Shown here: piece by piece, positions 43,641 to 54,539 of the stretch
Numbering within the stretch: the first letter of the stretch is position 1
Layout: each line of letters starts with the position of its first letter
Assembly: GCF_021390195.1 (NCBI RefSeq)
Contig: NZ_CP090003.1
Span: 2,997,501-3,061,500 of the forward strand
Direction: 5' to 3'
From: Flagellimonas sp. CMM7
GTDB lineage: Bacteria > Bacteroidota > Bacteroidia > Flavobacteriales > Flavobacteriaceae
DNA: 64,000 bases
The notes under the pieces: model-generated
The model's database searches: none
What the model was told of the DNA's origin: nothing
What the model saw: only the letters and a program-made list of their open reading frames with translations
Program-made: the position numbers and the translations under genes

Positions 43641-44921
43641 TCATAATCCTGTTGCCACAGTGTGTTTACCACGCTCTGTGATTAAATTCTTTCTAATTTC
43701 CATTTCCCGATAGGCTTTTAATGGATTTAGCGCACCCCCTACATCAACCCTGGCCTTTGCAAGTAAAGGCCTAACATCTGTTCTAAAGGCATCTTGTAGT
43801 ACCTCTTGGCACTGAACCACATCGTCATTGAATTGTGCTTTTGATAGACTTTCTTGATCAATAAGCATCGCTTTCGCATAAGATTCCTGTATAGCTTCCA
43901 ACGATTGCAGCAAATCTTCTAAGGGATCTTTTATATTGTGGCTTGCATCGATCATCCATGCCAATTCAGGATTTTGTTTATTTCTTTTAATTCCGTTGAC
44001 CAATTCATTGAAAATCAAAAACAAGCTGTAAGGTTTTATGCTACCGACCGTCAGGTCATCGTCTCCATATTTGCTGTCATTAAAATGAAATCCACCTAAT
44101 TTACCCTTCATCATCAAGGTCGCCACGATTTGTTCGATATTTGTATTGGGAAGATGGTGCCCCAGGTCGACAAGGGTATAGGCCCTTTCCCCACATGAAT
44201 TTGCCAACATCATCGAAGTGCCCCAATCTTGAATCACGGTGCTATAGAAATTGGGCTCATAGGGTTTATACTCGATGAAGAATTTCCAATCTTCGGGCAT
44301 GTGGCCATAAATCTTCCTTAAACTGTCCTCAGTGTTGAGAAGCGAGTTTTGAAAATCACGTTGTCCCGGAAAATTGGTACCATCGGCCAGCCATACGGTC
44401 AAACTCTTCGAACCTAATTTTTCACCAATATCTATCACTTCGGAATTGTGCTCGATGGCCATCTGCCTCACCTTTTCATCTGAACTGCTGAGCGAGCCGT
44501 TGCGATAACTTAATTTGGTATCGGGCTGATCTTGAAAAGTATTGGAGTTCACCGCGTCGAAGATAATACCATGACCAGTAGCTTTTTCTTTTATGGCGTC
44601 ATAGTCCTTTGGTATATCCCACGGGATATGCAACGAAATGGCCCCAGCTGTTTTTGTCAAGGCATGCAGAATCCCAATATCATCAATTTTTTCCTCTAAG
44701 TTGGAGGGTTCTCCATGGAAACCAAATCTTCCAAAACGGGTACCTCCAGCACCTAGAGCCCAACTGGGGACGGCCACTTGAAAATCCTGTAATCTCTTCA
44801 GCAGGTCCATTACATCGATTCCTTTTTTGGTAAGCTTTTCGGCCAGCCTAAGAAAATCACTTTCCTGTTCCAGAAGACCTTCTTTATTGTGGCTGTTCAG
44901 TATCTCTTTTTTAATTTTCAT
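43641..44921 (-). CDS. rhaI: L-rhamnose isomerase (RhaI type)
   Basis: 426 residues. Motifs characteristic of the RhaI form (related to xylose isomerase-like TIM barrels) are seen: PSWALGAGGTRFGRF near residue 53, FFIEYKPYEPNFYST, TLVDLGHHLPNTN, and GGFHFNDSKYGDDDL with metal ligands His and Asp. It converts L-rhamnose to L-rhamnulose. It is followed by the kinase and preceded by the aldolase-dehydrogenase fusion, completing a phosphorylating rhamnose pathway. Confidence 0.9.
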   Translation of the reverse strand: MKIKKEILNSHNKEGLLEQESDFLRLAEKLTKKGIDVMDLLKRLQDFQVAVPSWALGAGGTRFGRFGFHGEPSNLEEKIDDIGILHALTKTAGAISLHIPWDIPKDYDAIKEKATGHGIIFDAVNSNTFQDQPDTKLSYRNGSLSSSDEKVRQMAIEHNSEVIDIGEKLGSKSLTVWLADGTNFPGQRDFQNSLLNTEDSLRKIYGHMPEDWKFFIEYKPYEPNFYSTVIQDWGTSMMLANSCGERAYTLVDLGHHLPNTNIEQIVATLMMKGKLGGFHFNDSKYGDDDLTVGSIKPYSLFLIFNELVNGIKRNKQNPELAWMIDASHNIKDPLEDLLQSLEAIQESYAKAMLIDQESLSKAQFNDDVVQCQEVLQDAFRTDVRPLLAKARVDVGGALNPLKAYREMEIRKNLITERGKHTVATGL

Positions 44922-45015
44922 ATGTTGTCGTTTTGTGGTAGGAAATCCATGGGTCGCTTAAAACGACCCCACGGATTTCAAAAACTAACTCAAATTAACA
45001 AAACTTACTTTTTTG

Positions 45016-47121
45016 CTACCTGACAAAGGCATTGGCCATACCGCCATCAACATTGATAATATTGCCAGTAGATTTATCAAGTAAACCCACCAAAGCAAAT
45101 ACACCATTTGCTATGTCTTCGGGATAAATAATCTCATTCAATAGATTTCTGCTAGCGTAATGTGCGGGAAGGTCTTCAACTTTGATGCCATGGGCTTTGG
45201 CCCTGCCTTCGGCCCATTCGCCTTCCCAGATTTTGCTGCCCACAATCACCCCGTCCGGATTAACAGTGTTTACCCTTATCTTGTCTGAAGCCAACTCGGA
45301 TGCCAATAAGCGAACCATATGTTGTTGTGCAGCTTTTGCTGTACCATACCCAACATTGTTAGGCCCAGCGACCAATCCATTTTTACTGGCAATGGAAACA
45401 AAATCACCTCCTTGACCTTGTTTTCTCATAATCTCAACACCTTGTTTTGCCAATTCAAATTGGCCTTTCACCAAAACATCCTGTAAAATATCCCAGTCTG
45501 ACTCAGAAGTTTCGGCCAAAGGTTTGGAGATAGCAAGACCTGCACTGTGAATCACAATATCAACACCACCAAATTCTAAACAAGCCTTCTTGTAAGCATT
45601 TTTAATAGAGCCAATTCTGGTAACATCACATATTTCGTATGTTGCAACATCGTTTTTGTAAGTCGCAACCGCTTCTTTCAATCTGTCTTCAGCAACATCT
45701 GTTAAAACCACATTAGCTCCTTCTTCGGCCAATTTATCCGCGATTGCTTTTCCAATACCACCACCTGCTCCCGTGACCAAAGCTACCTTTCTTGATAGTG
45801 GTTTTTCCTTGGGCATTCGCTGTAACTTGGCTTCCTCCAATAGCCAGTACTCAATATCAAAGGCTTCCTGTCTTGGTAATGAAGTGTATTCTGAAATTGC
45901 CTCAGCACCACGCATTACGTTTATGGCATTAATGTAGAACTCACTTGCGACCCGTGTAGTTTGCTTGTTTTTGGCAAAACTGAACATGCCCACACCTGGA
46001 TATAGAATGATTACCGGATTAGGATCACGCATGGCAGGACTGTTCTCCCTTTTGCAGTTATTATAATATTCAGCATATTCTTTGCGGTATTGCTCAAAAG
46101 CAGGCTCTAACTTCCTTAGTGTCTTTTCAGTATCTGAAACATCATAATCAACACTTAGACTCAACACAAGGGGCTGTATCTTTGTCCTAAGAAAATGATC
46201 CGGACATGAGGTTCCCATTGGAGCAAGACGGTCTAGGTCATTACTATTTATATATTCCAAAACGACATCACTATCTGTAAAATGGCCTATCATCCTTTTT
46301 TCAGAAGAGCAAAGTCCCCGCAATAAAGGCATCAACAGTGCGGCCTTTTCTTTTCGTTCGCCGCTTTGGAGTGACTTTACTTTCTCGCCGCCAAAAACAC
46401 TTCCTTTTTCTTTTATTTTTTTGACAATATATTCCGAGGCCATCTCGATAACTTCAAGACTGTTGATGTAGCATTCGTATGAAGTATCTGCCCAAGTAAA
46501 AAGGCCATGACTTCCGAGGACGATTCCTCTTATTCCCGGATTTTCTTCCAAACACTTTTCCAATTGCAGGCCTAAATCAAACCCTGGTCGCTGCCAAGGG
46601 ACCCACCCCATGGTGTCGCCCCAAATTTCTTCAGTCACTTTTTTACTGTCTTTGGCTGCGGCGACGGCGATTAATGCATCGGGATGCAGGTGGTCAATAT
46701 GCTTAAAGGGCAACAAGCCATGTAATGGTGTATCTATTGAAGGAGCTCTGCTGTCAAGGTCATATATACAGTGATTGAAAAGTCCCACCATGCGATCTTC
46801 ATCATCGATACCTTTGTAAACATTTTTCAAACTTCTCAATCTGTCTGTATAAAGTCCTGCAATCCCAGCCCTGTTTAAAGTGCCAATATCACCTCCCGAC
46901 CCCTTAATCCACATTACTTCAACCTCTTCTTTGGTCAGTGAATCTTTTTCTATTGTTTTACAGCTAGTGTTACCACCACCATAATTGGTAATTCTTAAGT
47001 CAGCTCCTAAAATATTGGATCTATATAGAAAGAGTTCAACTTGGTTGTTGCCTAATTTTTCAACCTTCTTATCATCCCAGAGATAATCGACATAGTTGAA
47101 AGCCCTTGTACTTGTGTTCAT
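45016..47121 (-). CDS. rhaEW: Bifunctional rhamnulose-1-phosphate aldolase / L-lactaldehyde dehydrogenase fusion
   Basis: 701 residues. Residues ~20-420 are a class II aldolase-like domain: TNYGGGNTS near residue 41, HLHPDAL and VLGSHGLFTW. From about residue 435 a short-chain dehydrogenase follows with the NAD motif VTGAGGGIGKA and the catalytic GYGTAKAAQQH (Tyr-x3-Lys). It would split rhamnulose-1-phosphate to DHAP and L-lactaldehyde and oxidise the latter to L-lactate. This fusion is known as RhaEW (YuxG-like). It is the first gene of the minus-strand rhamnose operon, diverging from the GntR regulator at 47263. Confidence 0.9.
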   Translation of the reverse strand: MNTSTRAFNYVDYLWDDKKVEKLGNNQVELFLYRSNILGADLRITNYGGGNTSCKTIEKDSLTKEEVEVMWIKGSGGDIGTLNRAGIAGLYTDRLRSLKNVYKGIDDEDRMVGLFNHCIYDLDSRAPSIDTPLHGLLPFKHIDHLHPDALIAVAAAKDSKKVTEEIWGDTMGWVPWQRPGFDLGLQLEKCLEENPGIRGIVLGSHGLFTWADTSYECYINSLEVIEMASEYIVKKIKEKGSVFGGEKVKSLQSGERKEKAALLMPLLRGLCSSEKRMIGHFTDSDVVLEYINSNDLDRLAPMGTSCPDHFLRTKIQPLVLSLSVDYDVSDTEKTLRKLEPAFEQYRKEYAEYYNNCKRENSPAMRDPNPVIILYPGVGMFSFAKNKQTTRVASEFYINAINVMRGAEAISEYTSLPRQEAFDIEYWLLEEAKLQRMPKEKPLSRKVALVTGAGGGIGKAIADKLAEEGANVVLTDVAEDRLKEAVATYKNDVATYEICDVTRIGSIKNAYKKACLEFGGVDIVIHSAGLAISKPLAETSESDWDILQDVLVKGQFELAKQGVEIMRKQGQGGDFVSIASKNGLVAGPNNVGYGTAKAAQQHMVRLLASELASDKIRVNTVNPDGVIVGSKIWEGEWAEGRAKAHGIKVEDLPAHYASRNLLNEIIYPEDIANGVFALVGLLDKSTGNIINVDGGMANAFVR

Positions 47122-47187
47122 CTGAATAGTTATTGATTTATAATGCTAACTTATTCAAAGTCGCTTATGTTGGTGTCCTGTACTGTA

Positions 47188-47240
47188 CCGTGAAATATAA
47201 CCTTTGGAATATTTATTTTATTTTTCCCGTGAAAACATAA
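47188..47240. promoter_or_regulatory. Two CCGTGAAA-type direct repeats upstream of the rhamnose regulator
   Basis: CCGTGAAATATAA (47188-47200) and CCGTGAAAACATAA (47227-47240) share CCGTGAAA and ATAA, 39 bp apart, in the divergent region between rhaEW and the GntR gene. A similar TTTCACGGGAA occurs on the other side of the regulator at 48523. They are candidate operators; no clear -7 box was seen near them. Confidence 0.35.
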
Positions 47241-47262
47241 GTTTATCATAAAAATAGCGAAG

Positions 47263-48303
47263 ATGTTAGAACATATCACATTTGACCATAAATCAAGAAA
47301 GCCAAAATATTTGCAAATTTTCCAAAGTATTATCGAGAATATATCATTAGGTAATCTTAAAATGGACCAAAGGCTACCTTCAATTAACAATCTCAGTGAA
47401 GAGCTATATGTTTCAAGGGATACGGTAGAAAAAGCATATTCCATGCTAAAAAAGCAAAAAGTAATCGTTTCCATAAAAGGAAAGGGTTATTTTATTAATA
47501 GAACGCCATTGATATCGAAAATCAACATCCTCCTTTTAATCAATAAATTGAGTAATTACAAAATGAGGATTTACAATTCATTTAGAGCACAAGCCGGTGC
47601 AGAAGCCCATATAAATCTTCAGGTATATCATTGTGACGAGGAACTTTTTATTAATCTGTTGAATAAATACTATGGAGGATATGATTACTATGTTATAATG
47701 CCCCACTTCAAAACAGAGAGCTTAAGCCATATTAGTATAACGGAAAAAATTAAGAGTAAGTTGGTCGAGATTCCTCAAAACAAGTTGGTAATCTTGGATA
47801 ACAATAAAGATGCTGTTAAAAATTGCTTTCTTGAGGTCTATCAGGATTTTGAGGAAGATATCTATAACGCGCTAACTGAAGGTTTGGAAAAAATACTTCA
47901 TTACAACAAATTAGTATTGGTTTGCCCAGAGAAAACAATGTATCCATACCCTAAAAGTATTTTGCATGGATTTCGGAAATTTTGTGCCCACAATCACTTG
48001 GATTTTGAAGTCTATGAAGAGATTTATGAGGAAATGATTCTTAAAAAAGGAGATCTTTTTATCGTTATTGAAGAAACCGATTTAGTCCACTTGTTAAAAA
48101 GGATTAAAGAAAAGGGATTTCTCATGGGAGCGGAAATTGGAGTTATTTCATATAATGACACGCCTCTAAAAGAATTATTAGGGATTACGGTAATATCAAC
48201 CGATTTTGCCAAGATGGGCGAAGTCGCAGCTCAAATGATTATGTCAAATACTGGTGGCTCTGTTAAGAATGATTTCAATCTCATCAATCGACAATCAGTT
48301 TAG
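47263..48303 (+). CDS. GntR-family regulator with a periplasmic-binding-protein-like effector domain, probable rhamnose regulator
   Basis: 346 residues. The winged HTH is in residues ~15-80 (RLPSINNLSEELYVSRDTVEKAYS and the wing SIKGKGYFINR). The rest resembles a sugar-binding effector domain (FIVIEETDL, GVISYNDTPLK, VISTDFAKMGEVAAQM). The architecture matches the GntR regulator at 31906, so the two are paralogues adapted to different sugars. It diverges from the rhaEW operon with 141 bp between; I infer that it senses rhamnose or rhamnulose. Confidence 0.85.
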   Translation: MLEHITFDHKSRKPKYLQIFQSIIENISLGNLKMDQRLPSINNLSEELYVSRDTVEKAYSMLKKQKVIVSIKGKGYFINRTPLISKINILLLINKLSNYKMRIYNSFRAQAGAEAHINLQVYHCDEELFINLLNKYYGGYDYYVIMPHFKTESLSHISITEKIKSKLVEIPQNKLVILDNNKDAVKNCFLEVYQDFEEDIYNALTEGLEKILHYNKLVLVCPEKTMYPYPKSILHGFRKFCAHNHLDFEVYEEIYEEMILKKGDLFIVIEETDLVHLLKRIKEKGFLMGAEIGVISYNDTPLKELLGITVISTDFAKMGEVAAQMIMSNTGGSVKNDFNLINRQSV

Positions 48304-48696
48304 CGTAGTTTTCGTCAATATATGCTCAGGGGCTTAGTTCATTTAAGGAAAAAGTATTGGTCTCTCACAAAGCTTAGAATATAATTTCCGTGTCATCCCC
48401 TGTCTAATGCACAAACTAAATCCAAACATACGATTCCAAAACACTGGTCACCGTATTTATAAAATCATATGGTGCTACATGCGTAATATAAAAATATGTT
48501 TTACCTGAAAAAGTTTTCAATCTTTCACGGGAACAAGTTATAATTACAGCATGCAGCAGGATGGTTGAGCTTTATTATCACAATATCTTTCAGGAAAGTC
48601 GAAGCCAATTCTTAGTAGAGACAGTGTGCTTAAAAAAAGGCGCAAATTTAGACTTTGAGAAATTGGTTTTCTTGAATATTAATCTTTCCAATTGGC
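48304..48696. other. Intergenic region, nothing firm
   Basis: A 393-bp AT-rich stretch. One inverted copy of the CCGTGAAA motif is at 48523-48533. The sequence at 48561 gives a short reading frame without family features, so I call no gene. Confidence 0.35.
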
Positions 48697-49122
48697 ATGA
48701 TAAGATACAATTCAATTATTGGTATTATCATAGAAACGATTTGTTTAAGCTTATTGATTGGGGGGTGCATGCATCAAAATCATATAGAAACAAAAAACAA
48801 GTCCAAGCCTAAAGTTAAGCATTTGGAAGATGACTTTTGGGGAAGATATAATAGCAATATGGTCACCGAAGATTGGATGGCATTTGTAGACAGTACCAAG
48901 AGGGGAATGGCAGTTTACACGCCCATCACCCGAAACTTTCTTGCAGGAATGGCAGGAAATCCTGGTGGAAAAGCAGAGAGTAGCTCCACTTCTTACGTTG
49001 CACCTATCAAGAAGGTAACCCTCTACAAGGATTCTGAATATGAGTATGAACATTATTTGTTGGTAGGGGAGCTAGATGAAATGAGGGATAGGATTTGTAA
49101 GATTAAGGAGAAAATTAACTGA
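48697..49122 (+). pseudogene. Probable truncated lipoprotein gene, C-terminal domain of a larger exported protein
   Basis: 141 codons. The first 30 look like a signal peptide with Cys (LIGGCMHQ). The rest (WMAFVDSTKRGMAVYTP, then STSYVAPIKKVTLYKDSEYEYEHYLLVGELDEMRD) has the feel of the C-terminal part of a longer exported carbohydrate-active protein, but I cannot name the family. It lies between the rhamnose regulator and the frameshifted GH106, in a region rich in broken genes, so a remnant is more likely than a real small gene. It could still be expressed as a short lipoprotein. Confidence 0.4.
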
Positions 49123-49227
49123 TATCGTGCTCCTTTTTGAATCGTATTCTGGGAACAGAAGTTACTTCACGTTATATAGTAATTTTTAACTAAAACTCAT
49201 AAATCAGAGTTTGATTAAACAATACAA

Positions 49228-52200
49228 ATGCGCTATCTAAATCTCAAATATTTGTTCATTCTAACTACGGTTTGTATTATCCTAGTATCCGGATGCACTA
49301 ACACCAATAATCGGATTCATCAAGTGGATCGCAAACAGTTGCTAAAGGGTTTTGTTACCCCCGCAGACTCCATACAAACAGCTGTTTATTGGTATTGGAT
49401 ATCAGATAATATTTCCAAAGAGGGAATTGTCAAAGACCTTCACGCGATGAAGGGAGCCGGCATCAACCGGGCTTTTATTGGAAACATTGGATTGGAAAGT
49501 GTACGGTACGGTAATGTTAAAATGTTGAGCAAGGAGTGGTGGGAATGCATTCATATGGCACTGAAAACTGCTACTGAGTTGGATATTGAAATTGGGGTGT
49601 TTAACTCTCCTGGCTGGAGCCAATCAGGAGGGCCTTGGGTGAAAGCAGAGAATGCCATGCGCTACCTGGCTTCCTCTCAGACAAAAGTTTCAGGGCCGAC
49701 TACATATTCGAGCACTCTTCCTAAACCTAACGAACCCTTTCAAGATGTAAAAGTCTTGGCCTTTCCCAAACCAAAATTGGCCGGTGAAATCTTAACCAAT
49801 GGTAAAGCAACCATTTCTTCACCGCTAGCTATTGACAATTTGGGGAATCTTCTGGATGGAGATACGGCCACAACTACCTATTTGCCAAACATAGGTGAAG
49901 TCATCATAGATATTGAGGCAAAAGAGTCATTTATAGCCAGAAGCCTGATACTTCAGTATCCTAAAAGTCCGATTTATGCAAACATCGACTTTCAGGTACA
50001 GCGAGAAGATGGGCAATACACCTCGCATCATTCCTTTGAAATTGACCGCACCAAATTCAGTATCAATGTTGGCTTCAAACCATTGGCGCCTTTGCAGGTC
50101 ACTTTTGAGGCGATTGAGAGTAAAAATTTCAGACTTAAATTCAACTATCTGAAGCATGATAACTGGCCTGACCCGAATGCCAACAAGAATCCTGGTTTGT
50201 CAGAAATCACTTTGTCCTCTGCTGTGGTTTTGGGCAATTATGCTGAAAAATCCTTAGCAAAAATGCATCCAACACCACTTCCCAAAGCGAGCGATTATAG
50301 ATGGGAGGTACAGTCAGAACCAGATGATTTGTCTTTGATAGTGAGTCCAGATAAGGTATTAGACCTAACCCAAAATTTAAGTGAAGATGGAACGCTCAAA
50401 TGGGAAGTACCTGCCGGTGATTGGATTATTCTTCGCACAGGTATGACGCCTACTGGCGTAAAAAATAACCCCGCCTCACCCGAAGCTACCGGATTTGAAG
50501 TGGACAAGATGAGTAAAGCCCATGCAGAGAAACATTTTTATGGACACATCGGAGAAATACTGGAGCGTGTGCCTCCGGAAGACCGGAAGAGTTTCAAGGT
50601 AGTGGTGCAGGACAGTTACGAAAAAGGAGGGCAGAATATATCGGATGGTTTCCTTGATGAGTTTCAGGAAACGTATGGGTATGATCCCACCCCTTTCTTA
50701 CCCACCTTTGAAGGAGTCGTAATAAAAAGTCAGCAAACATCTGATAGATTTTTGTGGGACATGCGCAGGTTGGTTGCCGATAAGGTAGCATATGATTACG
50801 TTGGGGGTTGCGAGATATAAGTCATAGACATAATCTCACCACATGGTTGGAAAACTATGGCCACTGGGGCTTCCCTGGAGAGTTTTTGATGTACGGAGGA
50901 CAATCTGATGAAATATCTGGAGAGTTTTGGAGTGAAGGTTCATTAGGCGATATCGAAAATAGGGCAGCTACGTCTGCAGGCCACATCTATAACAAGCCTC
51001 GCATCTGGGCCGAATCTTTTACAGCTGGAAAAAACCCCTTTAGCAGATCCCCCTCCGAGTTAAAGCCTCGTGGAGACCGATTCTTTGCGGAAGGCATTAA
51101 TGCCTCCTTACTCCATGTATACATTCACCAGCCTTATGAAGATAAAAACCCCGGGATGAATGCATGGTTTGGCAACCCTTTCAACCGAAAAAATACCTGG
51201 TTCAGCCAGTTAGATATTTTCACCGACTACTTAAAGCGAACCAATTACATGCTCCAGCAAGGACAGAATGTGGCAGATGTGGCTTATTTTATTGGAGAGG
51301 ATGTTCCGATCATGACGGGCACTACAGACCCTCCATTGCCTTTAGGCTATGAATTTGATTACATGAACGCAGAGGTAATCATGCGGGACATGACAGTAAA
51401 AGATGGATTGTTTACTTTACCGCACGGTATCCAGTACAAGGTGCTAGTACTCCCCAAAATCAAAACGATACGACCGGAGTTGCTTAAGAAAATCAAATCA
51501 TTGGTAGCTGCCGGAGGTACGATTTTGGGTCCTATGCCTGAATATTCTCCTAGTGGTCAGAATCAGCCAACTGCAGACAAAACAGTAAAGAAATTGGCTA
51601 GTGAAATCTGGGGCGATGTGGATGGTGATCAAGTCCAAACTGGTACCTACGGAAAAGGAATTGTTATGAATGGATTGAGCATGAAAGAAGCATTGTCACA
51701 TATCCGTTTGATCCCGGATTGTAAAGTGCCGGCAGATATCGCTATTCATTACGGTCATCGTAAGCTGCTCGATACTGATATCTATTTCCTTTCTAACCAA
51801 ACCAATCAGGAGCAAACGTTTACAGCTGACTTTCGAATTACGGGCAAACAACCAGAGCTTTGGCTGGCTACTACAGGAGATGCACGGATGCTTCCGGCAT
51901 ATGAACAAAAAGGAGAAGTAACGGCCGTTCCATTGAAGTTGGCCCCCTACGAAAGTGTTTTCGTTGTCTTTACCCAAGATGCTGACCAAGGACCAGGTAG
52001 TGATGAATTGTTAAACTTTCCAAAAGCGCAATTGGTAGTGGATTTAAACGAAAACTGGACAGTTCAATTCAATCCTGCCCAAAGAGGACCGGAAGCGCCG
52101 GTAACATTTGATAAGCTGATTGATTGGACAACTTCGGAAGATGAAAATATCAAATATTACTCCGGCCAAGCTACCTATACTAAACCTTTTGAGCTTGATG

Positions 52201-52517
52201 AGTTGAAAGATGGTGAGCGGATGATACTTGACTTGGGGAAACTGACTGCCATAGCACGGGTTTTTGTCAATGGCCAGATAGCAGGAGGGGTGTGGACGGC
52301 ACCTTATAAGTTAGATGTCACAGACCTTGTCCGATTAGGAACGAATGAATTGAAAATTGAGGTAATCAACAACTGGATGAACCGACTGATTGGTGATGCC
52401 GGAATGCCGAAAGAAGAGCAACCAACCTGGGCACCGCACAATACATACACCAGTGAAAGTGAACTACAGCCCTCAGGTCTGTTTGGCCCGGTAAGTTTGG
52501 GCACTATACCTGAATAG
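49228..52517 (+). pseudogene. Alpha-L-rhamnosidase (GH106), interrupted by a frameshift
   Basis: The reading frame from 49228 runs to a TAA at 50818, while the continuation is in another frame from 50808 to 52517. Joining them gives about 1096 residues. The join is at a run of five G (50803-50807): one extra G restores YVGG-LRDISHRH-LTTWLENYGHWGFPGEF. N-terminal signal peptide with lipobox (VSGCTNTN), GVFNSPGWSQSGGPW, and YGGQSDEISGEFW are typical of GH106. It would remove terminal alpha-L-rhamnose. The single indel in a homopolymer could be a sequencing error, a true pseudogene or a programmed slip. It is upstream of a sulfatase and rhamnose mutarotase, fitting a sulfated rhamnose glycan. 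Confidence 0.85.
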
Positions 52518-52529
52518 ATTTTCTGGAAA

Positions 52530-53210
52530 ATGAAAAAGAAACGAATTGTAATACTTCTATCTCTTCTATGTCACGATATTATCCAAGTTCAAACCAATCT
52601 CTCACTTAGCTTAGTTGAATACAATGAACTTGAAATAAGAGAGAAGGATGGGTACTATCAGTTACATACCCAAGGTAAAGACCCTTGCTCCTATTATCCA
52701 ATGACTGTCAAATGCACTTTTGTCGGGTGAAGATATCTTATCTTTTGAGTATTTCGGTCTTAAGGATTTGAACTATTTTCAGATTTTTTTCCGACCCGAA
52801 GAGGATACCAAATACAATAAAATGATCAGGTTCAGAACCAGCTCTATAACTTATAGTGAACAGGACCTTTTTGAACAAGAGACTAGCTTTGCTGCGCTTA
52901 TTACGAGATGAAAGAGCTTGACGGATAGATGGATTTCAGTGGCATAATAGGTTTGATCATTGAAAAGAGGGTGGATTAAGAATAGGCTTGCGAAGGTTCC
53001 AGATGATAAAGACAAGCCGGGGGAAAAGAAACCTGTATGGTATGTTTTTCAAGCCGCTGATTGACTCAATGAAAATGAGGTGTTTGATCAATACAAAGAG
53101 ATCATCGGTATTGAGAGCTGGTAGGGAGTAAGGTAAAGGCAGTATCCGAAATAGAGCGTCTCGGAATTGACTGGATAACTGCTATGAAAGACTGGAGATA
53201 CCGCTACTAA
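52530..53210 (+). pseudogene. Decayed gene, C-terminal part of a carbohydrate-active enzyme
   Basis: A signal-peptide-like start (MKKKRIVILLSLLC) is followed by a frameshift near 52720, then SGEDILSFEYFGLKDLNYF in another frame. Further on, frame pieces NRLAKVPDDKDKPGEKKP and VWYVFQAAD, an in-frame TGA, and NENEVFDQYKEIIGIESW up to 53124 resemble the C-terminus of a glycoside hydrolase. A last piece, EIERLGIDWITAMKDWRYRY, ends at 53210. There are at least two frameshifts and one nonsense codon. I cannot name the original family. It sits 12 bp after the GH106 gene in the same direction. Confidence 0.5.
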
Positions 53211-53430
53211 ATAAGTAAAAACGCTAACTATTCGTATTAGATGAAATATGTAATTGACTTAAAAAATCCCTTACGCATTTTCGGTTTAGATGCTTTCTAT
53301 TCCAAATCATGCGCTATTTGCCCAAGAAGTGGCTTATCGAGATAGCAGTGTAAAAGAATACTTGTAAGTAACCAAGATGGCAGGCCTCAGTATTTTTCCT
53401 TTTTTAGTACGTCTGCAAATGGTTGTAAAT

Positions 53431-54138
53431 TCAATTGACTGCCTTTAAGTGGCTGTATTGATTACTCCAGTCATGAGGGATTTCGTAAAGTGGAGTAGCT
53501 ACTACTGAATCAGCCCCACTGATGAACACTAATCCAGCATAATTTTTAGTTTGAAGAAATACCTGACCTAGGCAATCATGATTCCCCGCTTTTAGTATAT
53601 GACATACATGGAAAGAGATGTTCATGTTCGGTGGAGATCCAAACACTTTTATTAATGCGACTGCCTCTTCTGTATCTGCCAAGCTAGACCGATAATTCGG
53701 ATACATCATAAAACGCACCTTCTTTTCAGTAGCATAGGCATGAACGGACTTTACTATTTTCATTAGTTTCGGATGCATCCGATTCCCATACGATGGGATT
53801 GAAACTAATACTCTTTCCCTCCAACTGGTCTATGACTTTTTTCCAATATTCGACTTTGGGTGTTTCCGGTCGTTTATATGCCTTGTGGCAAAATAAATCG
53901 ATTCAATTTTGAAGCCTTCAGTTTTTTGAGAGGACTGATAGTATTCGTCGAAACGGACTACATCTTTGGCATTTTGCATCCGTATGAAGAGACTATTGAA
54001 TCCAAGACTATCGAGAAAATTCACCTGCTGTGATGGTGACATCCCATCCATTCGCAGGTTGTAGGCTCCCAATGGGTAGTCGAATGATGAACTACACCCA
54101 ATGGTCAAAATCAAAAGGGGAAACAGCACTTTTGACAT
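53431..54138 (-). pseudogene. Decayed sugar phosphate isomerase/epimerase-like gene (TIM barrel)
   Basis: The start at 54138 has a lipoprotein signal (LLILTIGCSSSF). It reads AYNLRMDGMSPSQQVNFLDS, then shifts frame near 53870 (RPETPKVEYWKKVIDQLEG), and again near 53790 to the frame MHPKLMKIVKSVHAYATEKK, ending with SFHVCHILKAGNHD and GADSV before 53431. These blocks match the AP-endonuclease-2-like sugar isomerase fold found in exported form in Bacteroidota PULs. At least two frameshifts make it non-functional. It runs opposite to its neighbours. Confidence 0.55.
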
Positions 54139-54539
54139 AAGATTGAAATACTTAACTTTTAAACATGGCCGTATCCATGTATAGGTCCATCTTGTAGCAT
54201 CATGTACACTAACTTAAGTAGCAGATTAAGACATGAAACTGAAGAAACTTAAAAAATGTGACTGCTAGTTGGTTAGCGTATTTGGAAACTTAATTATTTG
54301 GTTTCTTGAAAACCTCATAAACACAGGACAGAGCAGGACGGGTTGAACCATTTTGTTATTTAATTTCATTGTTGTACTTAAGGCCCGTTTTATGAAATGT
54401 ATTATTGCTTAGCTAAATTTTTCCGTAATTATAATTTCGCTTTATACACGGGTTCAAGTTGTTAATATTGGTAATCAGAGCAACTAATAAACATGGTCCA
54501 CGGGGCAACTTCTACTTTAACTTATACCATTATTGTTGC
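54139..54539. other. Intergenic region before the sulfatase-rhaM pair
   Basis: About 400 bp, AT-rich, no convincing gene. No TAnnTTTG box with a clear partner was found; the sulfatase promoter must lie here or nearby. Confidence 0.3.

Noticed and set aside
43637..43672. GTG start for the rhamnulokinase
   Set aside because: It overlaps the isomerase gene by 32 bases and adds residues before the FGGY start; the ATG at 43636 fits the family.
48561..48812. 83-codon reading frame
   Set aside because: No recognisable family, no signal peptide, and it overlaps the more gene-like frame at 48697.
50808..52517. Second half of GH106 as a separate gene
   Set aside because: It starts at a TTG within the frameshift overlap and lacks a signal peptide and catalytic N-terminal region; it is the continuation of the same gene.
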